This document shows, one piece after another, positions 22,730-34,894 of a stretch of DNA of 64,000 nt; within the stretch, counting starts at the first letter, position 1; each line of letters starts with the position of its first letter. The DNA is from Hermatobates lingyangjiaoensis. Taxonomy: Eukaryota; Arthropoda; Insecta; Hemiptera; Hermatobatidae. The stretch is from NCBI GenBank assembly GCA_026182355.1, contig JAPFBL010001617.1, forward strand, positions 6,697,001-6,761,000. Direction: 5' to 3'. The notes beneath the pieces were generated by a model. That model saw only the letters and a program-made list of their open reading frames with translations. It was not told where the DNA came from and did not search any database. Made by a program: the position numbers and the translations under genes.

Positions 22730-24097
22730 TGTGAGTGTGTTAGCATTGCTTGTTACCACGCTACGGTCCAGAATCTTTGATGGATCAAGTTGATATTTTA
22801 CACAAAAATGGGCCCCATAAAGACGAAGATCCCTATTGTTTGGGAAGAATTATGCATGATGGGAAAGTCACTTTTTTTGCCAAAAACCGTTTTTTAGAAA
22901 ACATTTATTTCTCCTAAACTGATAACCCTACAGTTTTAAAATTTTGACATTATCTTTAAGGTTACAAATGCAACAAACGAAAAATATATTCAGAATTTTA
23001 AAACAACAGGAAATTTTTTTTCCTGTTGTTTTTCCACCCACAAAATTTTTCAATAAAATGTAAAAATGTTGACTTATAATTTAATCTCAAACCTTGTGAA
23101 AGCAATACAAGCCATACTGTTTGACGCATCAAAATGAAACTATGCCTAAAAATAGAACATTATGTGGAGAATGGGTTGAGATATTTTTTTTTCAAAATTA
23201 CATTCGCTAAAAGAGCGTTACAGTACGATTTCTGTTTTCAGAAAATGTTTTTTTGACGCTAAACGGCTCATTAAAAAATAATGAAAATTTGACCAAAAAT
23301 GGAACAAAAAATTAGCAATTCATAAAAAAAAATCATGAAATTTCAATTACGGGAAAGAGCAATAACGCTATAAAAACTGTTTGTTTATCCTAGACTAAGA
23401 GATCTCACCTGCTATACTTGTCGAATTTTTTATATTTTTTTACACTGTTTACATTGACTTAGAAATTTTTTGAGCGAATCCACTGAGATAAGAATGATAT
23501 TTATAAAGGAACAATTTAAATTGTTTATTGACTTATATGAGATGTAAGAGGAATAATATTGTGCAGGAAAAAAATAACACTCACTCAGAAAAAATTCGTA
23601 TATATGTTACTTGACAAAGGGGAAGGAAAATGATCTTATTAAATACTAAGAAGCCATAAAATTCCCAGTATAATAATTCTGTAAAAAACCAAAAATGTAA
23701 AAGATAATTCAAAATTGAAATCTTTCGTTTAGAGATTAATAAATGTAATTATCGTACATCTTTAATTATAAATCACCTTAAAACAACATTTTCTTCGCTG
23801 TTTAAGATGTTTTTCAGAGAAAAAAAGGGTATTTTCCTGTTTTAAATTTAAAAATTTTACTTTAATATTCAATGTAGAAGGATGTCAAGTAAACGATGTA
23901 AGACATCCACTGGCTATTTGAACAAAAGCCATGTTCTCTTGTAGGAGAATATTTCGTATCAAGAAATGTTCACTTTGGTTTTTACTTTACTATAAGTAAA
24001 GTATAGTGATCGTGAAAAAATTCGATCTCGAGATTTTGACGGAATTACATGTTTTGAGGTCCCAGAAGTCGTTTTATGACGTTTTTTCGATGATGTC

Positions 24098-24131
<34 letters not shown>

Positions 24132-26554
24132 GGTTGTGAGTGTGTTAGCATTGCTTGTTACCACGCTACGGTCCAGAATCTTTGATGGATCAAGTTGATA
24201 TTTTACACAAAAATGGGCCCCATAAAGACGAAGATCCCTATTGTTTGGGAAGAATTATGCATGATGGGAAAGTCACTTTTTTTGCCAAAAACCGTTTTTT
24301 AGAAAACATTTATTTCTCCTAAACTGATAACCCTACAGTTTTAAAATTTTGACATTATCTTTAAGGTTACAAATGCAACAAACGAAAAATATATTCAGAA
24401 TTTTAAAACAACAGGAAATTTTTTTTCCTGTTGTTTTTCCACCCACAAAATTTTTCAATAAAATGTAAAAATGTTGACTTATAATTTAATCTCAAACCTT
24501 GTGAAAGCAATACAAGCCATACTGTTTGACGCATCAAAATGAAACTATGCCTAAAAATAGAACATTATGTGGAGAATGGGTTGAGATATTTTTTTTTCAA
24601 AATAAATTCCTAAAATAGAAAGTGGAATTAGTTTAAATTTTTTTTAAAAAAATCAAACGGCTCAATAACGATAAGACAATTTCTATAAAGAACAATATTT
24701 GCATTATCATAAAAAAAATATGAAATTAATTACGGAAAAGAAAAATAAAAAATTTTATTATCCAGAAAATTCACTGAACTTCGATTTTTAAATTTTTTTA
24801 CCTGTAATGACTTAAATTTTTTGCGAATCTAATTAATTATTTTAATGACATTTAAATTTTTTAGAATCATGAGATAAGGAATAATATTTGAAATAAATAT
24901 ATCAAAAAATTGTAAATTTATTTGCAAAGGAAGAAAAATTTAAATACTAAAAACCATAAAATTCCGTATAAAATGAAAAAAACAAAAATAAAAGAAATCA
25001 AAATTGAAATTTTCTTTAAGATTAAAAAAATTTAATTTTAATATAAATCCCTTAAAAAAATTTTTTCGCTTTTAAATTTTTTCAAAAAAAAAGGTTTTTC
25101 CTGTTTTAATTAAAAATTTTTTTAAATAAAAAGGATTCAGTAAATTAAAATCACTGATTTAAAAAAGCATGTTCTGTAGAGAATATTCTCAAGAAATTTA
25201 CTAGTTTCTTTTTAGAGAAATTGTATCGAAAAAATTCATTGGTTTTACGAATTAAGTTTTAGGTCCCGAATTTTTGAGTTTTTCGATATGTTTGGGTCCG
25301 GTGTTTTGGTTGGTGTGTGTTGTGGTGTGTTGTTGTTGTTCGTGGTCGATTTTGATGGTAAGTTGTTTTTACACAAAAAGGCCCATAAGAGAAGTCCTAT
25401 TTTTGGGAAAATATGCTAAAGAAAGTCCTTTTTTGCAAAAAGATTTTTTGAAAATTTATTTCCTAATTACCCAAGTTTTAATTTTGACATTATTTTAGTT
25501 ATAAATGAACAAACGAAAATATTTGAATTTTAAAACAACAGGAAATAACAAGTAATTTTTCAAATTTTAAAAAAAGAAATATTTCTTATATTCAACTCAA
25601 ACTTGTAAATAAACTACTTATTAACAAATGAAAAGCCTAAAATAAACATTTTGGAGAATAGTAGAATTTTTTTCTAAAATTACATTGTAAAGGGGGTTAG
25701 AGATTTTTTTTCAAAAATTTTTTTCGCTAAAGGCGTTAAAAAATATTAAATTTGCAAAATGGAACAAAAAATGCATTCATAAAAAAAAATAGAAATTTCA
25801 ATAGGAAAAGCAATACATAAAAAATCTAATTTATTACGGAAAAAAAATTTTTTAGACTAAGAGATCACCTGCTATACTTGTCGAATTTTTTATATTTTTT
25901 TACACTGTTTACATTGACTTAGAAATTTTTTGAGCGAATCCACTGAGATAAGAATTGATATTTATAAAGGAACAATTTAAATTGTTATTGACTTATATGA
26001 GATGTAAGAGGAATAATATTGTGCAGGAAAAAAATAACACTCACTACAGAAAAAATTCGTATATATGTTATTTGACAAAGGGGAAGGAAAATGATCTTAT
26101 TAAATACTAAGAAGCCATAAAATTCCCAGTATAATAATTCTGTAAAAAACCAAAAATGTAAAAGATAATTCAAAATTGAAATCTTTCGTTTAGAGATTAA
26201 TAAATGTAATTATCGTACATCTTTAATTATAAATCACCTTAAAACAACATTTTCTTCGCTGTTTAAGATGTTTTTCAGAGAAAAAAAGGGTATTTTCCTG
26301 TTTTAAATTTAAAAATTTTACTTTAATATTCAATGTAGAAGGATGTCAAGTAAACGATGTAAGACATCCACTGGCTATTTGAACAAAAGCCATGTTCTCT
26401 TGTAGGAGAATATTTCGTATCAAGAAATGTTCACTTTGGTTTTTACTTTACTATAAGTAAAGTATAGTGATCGTGAAAAAATTCGATCTCGAGATTTTGA
26501 CGGAATTACATGTTTTGAGGTCCCAGAAGTCGTTTTATGACGTTTTTTCGATGA

Positions 26555-26590
<36 letters not shown>

Positions 26591-27954
26591 TGGGTGGGTT
26601 GTGAGTGTGTTAGCATTGCTTGTTACCACGCTACGGTCCAGAATCTTTGATGGATCAAGTTGATATTTTGCACAAAAATGGGCCTCATAAAGACGAAGAT
26701 CCCTATTGTTTGGGAAGAATTATGCATGACGGGAAAGTCACTTTTTTTGCCAAAAACTGTTTTTTTAAAACATTTATTTCTCCTAAACTGATAACCCTAG
26801 AGTTTTGAAATTTTGACATTATCTTTGAGGTTTTAAATGCAACAAACGAAAAATATATTCAGAATTTTAAAACAACAGGAAATTTTTTTCTATTTTTCCC
26901 AAATTTTTCAATAAAATGTAAAAATTTTGACTAATAATTCAATCTCAAACCTTGTGAGAGCGATACAAGCCATACTGTTTGTCAGAAAAGAATGAAACTA
27001 TGCCTATAAATAGAACATTATATGGAGAATGAGTTGAGATATTTTTTTTCTAAAATTACATTCGCTAAAGGGGCGTTACAGTACGATTTGTGTTTTCAGA
27101 AAATGTTTTTTTGACGCTAAACGGCTCGTTAAAAAATAATGAAAATTTGACCAAAAATGGAACAAAAAATTAGCAATTCATGAAAAAAAAATCATGAAAT
27201 TTCAATTACGGGAAAGAGCAATAACGATATAAAAACTCTTTGTTTATCTTAGACTAAGAGATCACCTGCTATACTTGTCGAATTTTTTGTATTTTTTTAC
27301 ATTGTTTACATTGACTTAGAAATTTTTTGAGCGAATCCACTGAGATAAAATTGATGTTTCTAATGGAAAAATGAAAATATATTATTGACTTATAAGAGAT
27401 GTAACAGGAATAATATTGTGCAGGCAAATGATAACACTCATTAAAAAAAAATTCGTATATATGTTATTTGACAAAGAGGAAGGAAAATGGTCTTATTAAA
27501 TACTAAGAAGCCATAAAATTCCCAGTATAATAATTCTGTTAAAAACCAAAAATGTAAAAGATAATTCAAAATTGAAATCTTTCGTTTAGAGATTAATAAA
27601 TGTAATTATCGTACATCTTTAATTATAAATCACCTTAAAACAACATTTTCTTCGCTGTTTAAGATGTTTTTCAGAGAAAAAAAGGGTATTTTCCTGTTTT
27701 AAATTTAAAAATTTTACTTTAATATTCAATGTAGAAGGATGTCAAGTAAACGATGTAAGACATCCACTGGCTATTTGAACAAAAGCCATGTTCTCTTGTA
27801 GGAGAATATTTCGTATCAAGAAATGTTCACTTTGGTTTTTACTTTACTATAAGTAAAGTATAGTGATCGTGAAAAAATTCGATCTCGAGATTTTGACGGA
27901 ATTACATGTTTTGAGGTCCCAGAAGTCGTTTTATGACGTTTTTTCGATGATGTC

Positions 27955-27988
<34 letters not shown>

Positions 27989-29354
27989 GGTTGTGAGTGT
28001 GTTAGCATTGCTTGTTACCACGCTACGGTCCAGAATCTTTGATGGATCAAGTTGATATTTTACACAAAAATGGGCCCCATAAAGACGAAGATCCCTATTG
28101 TTTGGGAAGAATTATGCATGATGGGAAAGTCACTTTTTTTGCCAAAAACCGTTTTTTAGAAAACATTTATTTCTCCTAAACTGATAACCCTACAGTTTTA
28201 AAATTTTGACATTATCTTTAAGGTTACAAATGCAACAAACGAAAAATATATTCAGAATTTTAAAACAACAGGAAATTTTTTTTCCTGTTGTTTTTCCACC
28301 CACAAAATTTTTCAATAAAATGTAAAAATGTTGACTTATAATTTAATCTCAAACCTTGTGAAAGCAATACAAGCCATACTGTTTGACGCATCAAAATGAA
28401 ACTATGCCTAAAAATAGAACATTATGTGGAGAATGGGTTGAGATATTTTTTTTTCAAAATTACATTCGCTAAAAGAGCGTTACAGTACGATTTCTGTTTT
28501 CAGAAAATGTTTTTTTGACGCTAAACGGCTCATTAAAAAATAATGAAAATTTGACCAAAAATGGAACAAAAAATTAGCAATTCATAAAAAAAAATCATGA
28601 AATTTCAATTACGGGAAAGAGCAATAACGCTATAAAAACTGTTTGTTTATCCTAGACTAAGAGATCTCACCTGCTATACTTGTCGAATTTTTTATATTTT
28701 TTTACACTGTTTACATTGACTTAGAAATTTTTTGAGCGAATCCACTGAGATAAGAATGATATTTATAAAGGAACAATTTAAATTGTTTATTGACTTATAT
28801 GAGATGTAAGAGGAATAATATTGTGCAGGAAAAAAATAACACTCACTCAGAAAAAATTCGTATATATGTTATTTGACAAAGGGGAAGGAAAATGATCTTA
28901 TTAAATACTAAGAAGCCATAAAATTCCCAGTATAATATTCTGTAAAAAACCAAAAATGTAAAAGATAATTCAAAATTGAAATCTTTCGTTTAGAGATTAA
29001 TAAATGTAATTATCGTACATCTTTAATTATAAATCACCTTAAAACAACATTTTCTTCGCTGTTTAAGATGTTTTTCAGAGAAAAAAAGGGTATTTTCCTG
29101 TTTTAAATTTAAAAATTTTACTTTAATATTCAATGTAGAAGGATGTCAAGTAAACGATGTAAGACATCCACTGGCTATTTGAACAAAAGCCATGTTCTCT
29201 TGTAGGAGAATATTTCGTATCAAGAAATGTTCACTTTGGTTTTTACTTTACTATAAGTAAAGTATAGTGATCGTGAAAAAATTCGATCTCGAGATTTTGA
29301 CGGAATTACATGTTTTGAGGTCCCAGAAGTCGTTTTATGACGTTTTTTCGATGA

Positions 29355-29390
<36 letters not shown>

Positions 29391-30640
29391 TGGGTGGGTT
29401 GTGAGTGTGTTAGCATTGCTTGTTACCACGCTACGGTCCAGAATCTTTGATGGATCAAGTTGATATTTTGCACAAAAATGGGCCTCATAAAGACGAAGAT
29501 CCCTATTGTTTGGGAAGAATTATGCATGACGGGAAAGTCACTTTTTTTGCCAAAAACTGTTTTTTTTAAAACATTTATTTCTCCTAAACTGATAACCCTA
29601 GAGTTTTGAAATTTTGACATTATCTTTGAGGTTTTAAATGCAACAAACGAAAAATATATTCAGAATTTTAAAACAACAGGAAATATTTTTTTTTCAATAA
29701 AATGTAAAAATTTTGACTAATAATTCAATCTCAAACCTTGTGAGAGCGATACAAGCCATACTGTTTGTCAGAAAAGAATGAAACTATGCCTATAAATAGA
29801 ACATTATATGGAGAATGAGTTGAGATATTTTTTTCTAAAATTACATTCGCTAAAGGGGCGTTACAGTACGATTTGTGTTTTCAGAAAATGTTTTTTTGAC
29901 GCTAAACGGCTCGTTAAAAAATAATGAAAATTTGACCAAAAATGGAACAAAAAATTAGCAATTCATGAAAAAAAAATCATGAAATTTCAATTACGGGAAA
30001 GAGCAATAACGATATAAAAACTCTTTGTTTATCTTAGACTAAGAGATCACCTGCTATACTTGTCGAATTTTTTGTATTTTTTTACATTGTTTACATTGAC
30101 TTAGAAATTTTTTGAGCGAATCCACTGAGATAAAATTGATGTTTCTAATGGAAAAATGAAAATATATTATTGACTTATAAGAGATGTAACAGGAATAATA
30201 TTGTGCAGGTAAATGATAACACTCATTAAAAAAAAATTCGTATATATGTTATTTGGCAAAGAGGAAGGAAAATGGTCTTATTAAATACTAAGAAGCCATA
30301 AAATTCCCAGTATAATAATTCTGTTAAAAACCAAAAATGTAAAAGATAATTCAAAATATAAATCTTTCGTTTAGAGATTAATAACTGTAATTATCGTACA
30401 TCTTTAATTAACTAATCACCTTAAAACAACATTTTCTTCGCTGTTTAAGATGTTTTTCAGAGAAAAAAAGGGTATTTTACTGTTTCAAATTTGCAAATTT
30501 TACATTAATATTCAATGTAGAAGATGTCAAGTAAACGATGTAAGAAATCTACTGGTTATTTGAACAATAGCCATGTTCTCTTGTAGGATAATATTTCGTT
30601 TCAAGAAATGTTCACATTGGTTTTTCAAAAATGTTATTAC
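22581..30640 (+). repeat. Family B tandem array (six ~1.4-kb units)
   Basis: Units begin ACTTTACTATAAGTAAAGTA at 22,581, 23,984, about 25,200 (corrupted), 26,445, 27,841 and 29,245, giving intact lengths of 1403, 1396 and 1404 bp. Each has a (TG)n run followed by GGGTGGG, the 40-codon core, a CCTGTTGTTTTCC-type block and the CGCTAAACGGCTC block. Two subtypes are visible: one has TTTTACACAAAAATGGGCCCC (units at 22,581, 23,984 and 27,841), the other TTTTGCACAAAAATGGGCCTC (26,445 and 29,245). Units within a subtype are almost identical. Array units lack the long 3' tail found in the 3.4-kb copy; only the last unit continues into it. Confidence 0.88.
24602..25858 (+). repeat. Deletion-riddled stretch inside the family B array, probable assembly error
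   Basis: The sequence follows the unit order but has lost single bases every few positions, mostly G and C, with stretched A/T runs. Both borders are abrupt: perfect unit sequence ends at TTTTTTTTCAAAATA and resumes at GACTAAGAGATCACCTGC. The expected length between those two unit positions is about 1.6 kb, while about 1.25 kb is present. This pattern is typical of uncorrected long-read sequence rather than biological decay, because neighbouring units are almost identical to each other. Confidence 0.75.
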
Positions 30641-31133
30641 TGCTGTAGTTATACTAATGAAATTATTTGCAAATAATAAATTATTTGTGATGTACAAAAA
30701 TAAGCTTATAAATTGATATGTCCTTCAATCACTATCTGTACTACCTCACGAATGCAATGCTAATAATTATATCCCATTTAGATATTTATGTTATGCTTAA
30801 ATGATACGTTATGTTTTATATACTCAAGAAATTTGAAATTGAGTTACTTATAGTAAAGTAGAGTGTAGGCCACTCCAGATTTTTCAAAAATGTTATTACT
30901 GCTGTAGTTATACTAATGAAATTATTTGCATCAGCTGTGTGATGTACAAAAATAAGCTTATATATTGATATGTCCTTCTATCACTATCTGTACTACCTCA
31001 GGAATGAAAGACTACTAATCATATCCCATTTAGATGTTTACATCATGTTTAAATGAGATGTTATATATTATATACTCAAGAAATTTAATATTAAGTTACT
31101 TATAGTAAAGTTGAGTGTAGGCCACTCCAGATT
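30641..31133 (+). repeat. Family B 3' tail, duplicated in tandem
   Basis: The block from TTTTTCAAAAATGTTATTACTGC to GGCCACTCCAGATT occurs twice (about 30,623-30,881 and 30,882-31,133), with an 80-90% similar sequence. It ends with the family tail AGTAAAGTTGAGTGTAGG, also present at 5480-5510. Confidence 0.7.
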
Positions 31134-31138
31134 TGTTT

Positions 31139-32087
31139 TACTTTACTATAATGGGCCTATAGTAAAGATGAGCACTATTGTTTGGGAGCAATTATGCATG
31201 GCGGGAAAGTTACTTTTTTTTGCTAAAATCCTGGTTTTAGACAATATTTTTTCTCTTAAATTACTTTTTCTAGAGTTTTGAAATATTCGTATTATCTTTG
31301 AGGTTACAAATGAAATAAACGATAAATATTTTCAGATTTTTAAAACAATGGAATATATTTTTTTTTTCAATAACATGTCAAAATTCTGACTTATAATTCA
31401 ATCTCATACTGTTTAATGGATCAAAATGAAACAATACCTAAACTCATGTGGATGAGTTGAGATATTTTTTTTCAAAATTATATTCATCAATGAGGTGTTA
31501 AAGTGCAGTTTCTATTTACACAAAATGTTTTTTTGAAACTAAACGGCTCAATAAAAAACCATGAAGATTTGGCGCAAACTTGAAAAAAAATGAGTAATTT
31601 GTAAAAAAAAATCATTAAATTTCAATCACGGCAAAGAGCAATAAAGCTATAAAAACAGTTTGTTTATCCTAGACTAATGGATCACCTACTATACTTGTCG
31701 AATTTTTGATATTTTTATACATTGTTTACATTGACTTCGACATTTTTGGAGTCAATCCACTGAAATAAAATTGATGTTTATAATGGAAAATTTAAATAAC
31801 TTATTGACTTATATGAGATATAGCAGGAATAAGATTTTTGTATGTAAAAAATCACCGACAATAAACATAAATTTCCTTTGTCTGCCATGGTATGATGAAT
31901 TTGTCTCACAAAATACTCTAATTAATCTATATATTGCAACATTGTACAAAACTTAATATCAGATAAAAAATTGTTTGTGTTTATGAATTATAGTATCTTT
32001 GCATGATATTGAAGTGTGAGGAATGGACTCTTTCCTCAAGACTGAGGAGTTATGTTTCTTGAAAAATATCCAGTTTTTTTCACTATT
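31139..32087 (+). repeat. Family B copy 3, internally deleted; left arm of an inverted repeat
   Basis: The head ACTTTACTATAAT jumps directly to the second half of the core (frame reads YCLGAIMHGGKVTFF). The (TG)n region and the first half of the core are missing. From 31,679 to 32,087 it is the left arm of a large palindrome with 32,226-32,618. Confidence 0.7.
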
Positions 32088-32225
32088 CTAGTGTAATAGT
32101 TCATATTTATTATTTTCGACAATTAGAAGCTCCAAACTATAAAAGTTTTAAATTATACTGAATAGCCGGCTTTGAATTTGATTCTAGTATGTAAGATACT
32201 TACATATGTGAAAAATATAATATCC

Positions 32226-32618
32226 AGTGAAAAAAACTGGATATTTTTCAAGAAACATAACTCCTCTTTCTTGAGGAAAGAGTCCATTCCTCACACTTCA
32301 ATATCATGCAAAGATACTATAATTCATAAACACAAACAATTTTTTATCTGATATTAAGTTTTGTTCAATGTTGCAATATATAGATTAATTAGAGTATTTT
32401 ATCACACCATGGCAGACAAAGGAAATTTATGTTTATTGTCGGTGATTTTTTACATATGAAAATATTATTCCTCCTATATCTCATATAAGTCAATAAGTTA
32501 TTTAAATTTTCCATTATAAACATCAATTTTATTTCAGTGGATTGACTCAAAAAATGTCGAAGTCAATGTAAACAATGTATAAAAATATCAAAAATTCGAC
32601 AAGTATAGTAGAGATCAA
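32226..32618 (-). repeat. Right arm of a ~400-bp inverted duplication of family B
   Basis: The minus strand repeats 31,679-32,087 with only a few differences, including a short deletion around ATTTTATCACACCATGG and the CTCAAGACTGAGG/CTCAAGAAAGAGG change. The spacer between the arms is about 140 bp. The spacer-side border has ATCCAGTGAAAAAAACTGGAT, itself a small palindrome. Left unpaired, this would form a long cruciform. Confidence 0.8.
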
Positions 32619-32639
32619 GTAATAGATAGTAGATAAAGT

Positions 32640-33865
32640 ATAGATAAAGAAATAGCTCCACTGGCTACTGGATGAAAAGTCATGTTCTCTTGTAGGAGAT
32701 TATTTCGTAACATGAAATCTTCCTTTTTGGTTTCAAAAATGTTATTACTACTGTAGTTATACTAATGATATTATATGTATCTGTGATGTGATACGCAAAA
32801 ATAAGTATATACATTTACGAGTGGATGAATGACTATCTGTACTAACTCCAGGAATAAATGACTAATAAACATTCCCATTTAGACATTTATATGATACCTA
32901 AATAGAACATTATATACTATATTAACAAGTATGAAATATGTTAATGAAGTACAGCTCATTAAAAAATCATCAAATTTTAAAAAAAAATTGAGCAATTGAT
33001 AAAAAAAATTAATGAAATCTCAATTACGACAAAAGCAATAAAGCTATAAAAACTATATTGATCCTGGAGAAATTGTTTACTTGCTATATTTGTACTTTTT
33101 TACATTTATTTTTATTGACTTAGAAATTTTTTGAGTGAATCAACTGAAATAAAATTGATGTTTAGAGGTTTAATGAAAGGTTTTTAAATAAGTTAAGAAC
33201 TTAATATGAGATGTAAAAGAATAAAATTCTTACATGTAAAAAATCAATGTTAATCAAACATATAATTTCTGATGTTTTCCATGATATGATAGTTTTGTCT
33301 ACTAAAATGTATATGTTGCACCCTTGAACAAAACTGAATACCAGATGTAATTTTTTTTGTTTATTAATCATATTCATATTAACTTTGGGTAATATTGAAG
33401 TGTGCGGAATGGACTCTTTCTCAATATGTTGATGACAAATATAGTGTTTTTTACTATACTAGTCTAATAGTTCATATCTATTATTTTCAAAAATTTCAGG
33501 CTACCAGCTATAATAGTTTTAAATTATACTAAAAAGCCAGCGTTAAATTTGATTTGAGTATGAGAAACTGGCTAATTACAAATATATTTTTCCGGAGTAT
33601 ACATTTACAATGACTTTATAGCAGAGTACAGTACAGAGGAAAAAGATGACACTGGCTCAGAGTAAATTGGATTTTTATGATTACTAACAAAGGAAAGGAA
33701 GAGTGATTTTTTAAAAACACTTAATTAAAAATTATCTTAAATGACAATTTTTCTTAGATGTTTCTGACATTTTTCAGACAATATAGGAATATTTTCAACT
33801 TTTAAATGGAAAAATTTGTCTTAAATATTAAATGTAGAAGGAGGTCAGATAACCTATGAGTAGTA
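32640..33865 (+). repeat. Family B fragments (tail piece, then middle-to-end piece)
   Basis: 32,665-32,935 matches the family region around CATGTTCTCTTGTAGGAGA to CATTTAGACATTTAT. 32,940-33,865 restarts at the block TAATGAAATCTCAATTACG and runs to GGTCAGATAACCTATG, collinear with 4050-5060. So two partial copies are joined end to end. Confidence 0.65.
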
Positions 33866-33869
33866 TAAT

Positions 33870-34255
33870 ATTATAAATACGAGGACTGCGCAGGCGCGGC
33901 CACGTCGCCTTCCCCCAACCATCCTCCTCACCCGCCAATTGGCAGGACCCCCTCCCCTCACCAGCCAACTGTCTTCTTACCCACCCCGTCACCTCACTCC
34001 GCTTCTTGCACCGCCCCACCCAACTTGCGCAGCTTGTTTTGGTGCCAACACTGACCTACCTCAAGGTCACCTACGACTGGAAGTTGTGGTCGTTCCACCA
34101 GATGGCAGCACCTCTCGGTGTCCTTCTGGGTATAGTTCATCAAGATGGCTGCACCTCTCTGTGTGGTTTATTGTGACGTTATGTCACATATGTTTTAGAT
34201 TTGGAATGGATGCAGAAGGGGTAATTAGAATATGATATTAGTGTTAATGAGATTA
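33870..34255. other. GC-rich segment, possible promoter/insulator or viral-type terminal region
   Basis: Base composition changes sharply to GC-rich (GCGCAGGCGCGGCCACGTCG, then long C-rich runs), unlike anything else in the window. It begins exactly where family B ends and leads into minus-strand virus-like ORFs. The motif CACCAGATGGCAGCACCTCTC is echoed 45 bp later by CATCAAGATGGCTGCACCTCTC. The plus frame 33,939-34,235 and the minus frame 33,828-34,019 are composition artefacts as far as I can tell. Confidence 0.5.
34095..34106 (+). promoter_or_regulatory. CTCF-like core motif
   Basis: CCACCAGATGGC fits the CTCF core CCASYAGRKGGC at every position. A weaker related site (TCATCAAGATGGC) follows at about 34,136-34,150. 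A 12-base match in 64 kb can be chance; the GC-rich setting makes it somewhat more believable. Confidence 0.35.
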
Positions 34256-34355
34256 ACAAAAAAAATCACTTTTTGTTACATTTATTCCTCCTCTTTTTAT
34301 TTACTTCTCTTTTCTTCTTCTTCTTCTTGAATCCAAGTCCAAGCACTCGTTTTCC

Positions 34356-34664
34356 CTACATAGCACCAGCCACCAAGAGTGATACTAGACGTTCGTGTAA
34401 ATTTGCATCCATGGAGTTTACCCTTTTCCAAACCTTGTTCTGTAACACCTTGTCTGCGGCATGTCTATCACTCAGTTTGTTGCTCTGGCTATAGGCAATG
34501 TCATGTTCTTTGCAAGCATCATCTAGCTTATTGATTCCTTCATCTCCACGTTCAATACGTTGCTGTAATGCTGTCGCGGGTCCGCAGAAGTGATAATGAT
34601 CTCTTCCAATTTGCAAATGCATCTTTTTCTTCCTATTGTTGATCCATCTGTTTAGGAAACTCAT
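34356..34664 (-). pseudogene. Virus-like phospholipase A2-domain protein (parvovirus VP1u / adintovirus type), broken
   Basis: The frame has 102 codons. A calcium-loop motif HFCGPAT lies at residues 25-31 and the catalytic HD pair in CKEHDIAY at residues 51-58, followed by a Lys/Arg-rich helix region. This is the small PLA2 domain that parvoviruses carry in VP1 and that many insect genomes carry in adintovirus- or Maverick-like elements; in virions it helps the particle cross endosomal membranes. The loop Gly after Pro is Ala here. An in-frame TAG ends the frame after VAGAM, and a Lys-rich basic stretch stays open beyond it, so the natural protein was probably longer. The start overlaps the previous frame by four bases (ATGA). 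Confidence 0.72.
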
Positions 34665-34894
34665 CCTCTTCTCATTTTGCTCAGTTTTGCAATGACTTGG
34701 TCTTTGTTGTCGTCGTCGGTGTGTTTGGTTCCGTGAAATTTCATCAATGATAATTCTCTCAGAATCTGATTCTTAAATACATTTTGCAGATAGTCTTTTA
34801 AAAGACCGAATAAGACAATGTAACTATCCAATATCAGTGTTGTAGTATTCACTTTGTTTTCAATTTCTTCCACTTTATCCAATAAATATTGCAA
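34661..34894 (-). CDS. Virus-like ORF upstream of the PLA2 ORF, unknown function
   Basis: The frame has 77 codons with a predicted helical, coiled-coil-like start (LLDKVEEIENKV) and an Asp-rich stretch (HTDDDNKDQ) near the end. It ends in the ATGA that starts the PLA2 frame, a compact arrangement typical of viral or element genes. The preceding minus frame (34,849-35,187) overlaps it out of frame, and its last codons encode the same DNA as this frame's start, so both may be halves of one frameshifted gene. I do not recognise the family. Confidence 0.45.
   Translation of the reverse strand: MQYLLDKVEEIENKVNTTTLILDSYIVLFGLLKDYLQNVFKNQILRELSLMKFHGTKHTDDDNKDQVIAKLSKMRRG

Noticed and set aside
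25274..25498. 74-codon frame with Cys/Val run
   Set aside because: It lies in the probable sequencing-error block and translates a garbled (TG)n region.
26420..26629. Frames rich in Thr-His repeats from the (TG)n tracts of family B units
   Set aside because: They are translations of a microsatellite.
33939..34235. 98-codon Pro/Ser/Thr-rich frame in the GC-rich segment
   Set aside because: Open because of GC-rich composition; no domain, and the opposite strand is equally open.
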